Shown piece after piece: positions 34,403 through 34,632 of a stretch of 34,632 nucleotides of DNA. This DNA comes from Elusimicrobiota bacterium (GTDB lineage Bacteria > Elusimicrobiota > Elusimicrobia > UBA1565 > UBA9628). Location of the stretch: positions 1 to 34,632 of the forward strand of contig DAHVWT010000014.1 in NCBI GenBank assembly GCA_027327915.1, read 5' to 3'. Made by a program: the position numbers and the translations under genes. Position 1 is the first letter of the stretch. Every line of letters begins with the position of its first letter. Below the pieces are notes generated by a model that saw only the letters and a program-made list of their open reading frames with translations, was not told where the DNA came from and searched no databases.

Positions 34403-34632
34403 ATGCTGACTTTGACGGAGCGCGCGGTTCAAAAAGTTCAGAGCTTTATGGAGGCCGAGGCGAGCGCCAAGGGAAAGAGCCTTCGCGTGAGCTTGAAGCC
34501 CTCCGGCTGCGCGGGCTACGAGTACCTTCTCGGTTTCGACGTCAAAAAGGATGGCGACGTGGTGTTGCCGCAATCGGGGTTTGATGTTCTGGTGGACCCG
34601 CAAAGCCACGAGCTTATCTCGGAAGCGACGAT
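34403..34632 (+). CDS. A-type iron-sulfur carrier protein (IscA/ErpA/HesB-like), 3' end missing
   Basis: The ATG at 34403 lies 6 bases after GGAGGAG. The 76 complete codons present encode the start of an A-type Fe-S protein: LTLTERAVQKVQSFM, then SLKPSGCAGYEYLLGFD with the first of the three conserved cysteines (C36) in the GCxGxxY context, then a DVLVDPQSHELI segment typical of the family. The C-terminal CGCG-type motif with the other two cysteines lies beyond the window. Such proteins bind 2Fe-2S or 4Fe-4S clusters and pass them to apo-enzymes. Whether it is IscA, SufA or ErpA depends on the missing part and on following genes. Confidence 0.88.
   Translation, partial: MLTLTERAVQKVQSFMEAEASAKGKSLRVSLKPSGCAGYEYLLGFDVKKDGDVVLPQSGFDVLVDPQSHELISEAT

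Overview
The window is a gene-dense, GC-rich bacterial chromosome segment with 30 protein-coding genes. Two are cut by the window edges: an exported phospholipase-D-like protein at the left and an A-type Fe-S protein at the right. No rRNA, tRNA, CRISPR array, insertion sequence or phage gene was seen. The cell is diderm: it has LptD, MurA, Ddl, exported proteins with signal peptides, and an ECF sigma / membrane anti-sigma pair. Housekeeping content, GC richness and several exported proteins with low-complexity Ala/Ser/Pro linkers fit an uncultured lineage such as Elusimicrobiota. That assignment is an inference from style, not from a marker-gene search.

Layout. (1) 1-5187, minus strand: nucleotide-sugar epimerase -> dTDP-glucose 4,6-dehydratase -> thymidine kinase, then an M48-like protein with its own promoter and the exported PLD protein. 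(2) 5286-7469, plus: a 727-residue exported protein of unknown function, whose stop overlaps the stop of the convergent lptD (7466-9712, minus). (3) 9761-16958, minus: rpmE -> prfA -> prmC -> murA -> folC -> M13 peptidase, tightly packed, closed by a clear intrinsic terminator. (4) 17151-19683, plus: a KimA-like APC permease and a small exported glycine-zipper protein. (5) 19731-30378, minus: ten packed genes hpt -> ftsH -> glmM -> pdxJ -> glmS -> acpS -> nnrD -> thiL -> tsaE -> sodium/solute symporter, mostly with overlapping starts and stops. The one real gap is the glmS leader, which holds a long imperfect hairpin. (6) 30435-34324, plus: REC-kinase-REC hybrid, ddl, ECF sigma factor and anti-sigma factor. 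(7) from 34403, plus: an IscA/ErpA-like gene behind a near-consensus promoter.

Themes. Much of the window serves the envelope: GlmS and GlmM make the UDP-GlcNAc precursor, MurA commits it to peptidoglycan, Ddl makes the D-Ala-D-Ala end, LptD places lipopolysaccharide, and the two sugar-nucleotide enzymes feed surface glycans. The rest is core metabolism (folate, thiamine, B6, NAD(P)H repair, ACP activation, purine and thymidine salvage) and translation (L31, RF1 and its methylase PrmC, TsaE).

The points most worth a second look are: an M48-family protein whose HExxH motif reads HQMAH; the decamer-periodic hairpin before glmS; a 727-residue orphan exported protein; a set of promoters whose -10 elements sit almost on the start codon; an AAC-N16-CGT candidate autoregulatory promoter before the ECF sigma gene; and a shared F-[DE]-[GN] motif near residue 70 of three otherwise unrelated exported proteins. 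I found no clearly new multi-gene system; most of the window is core genome.
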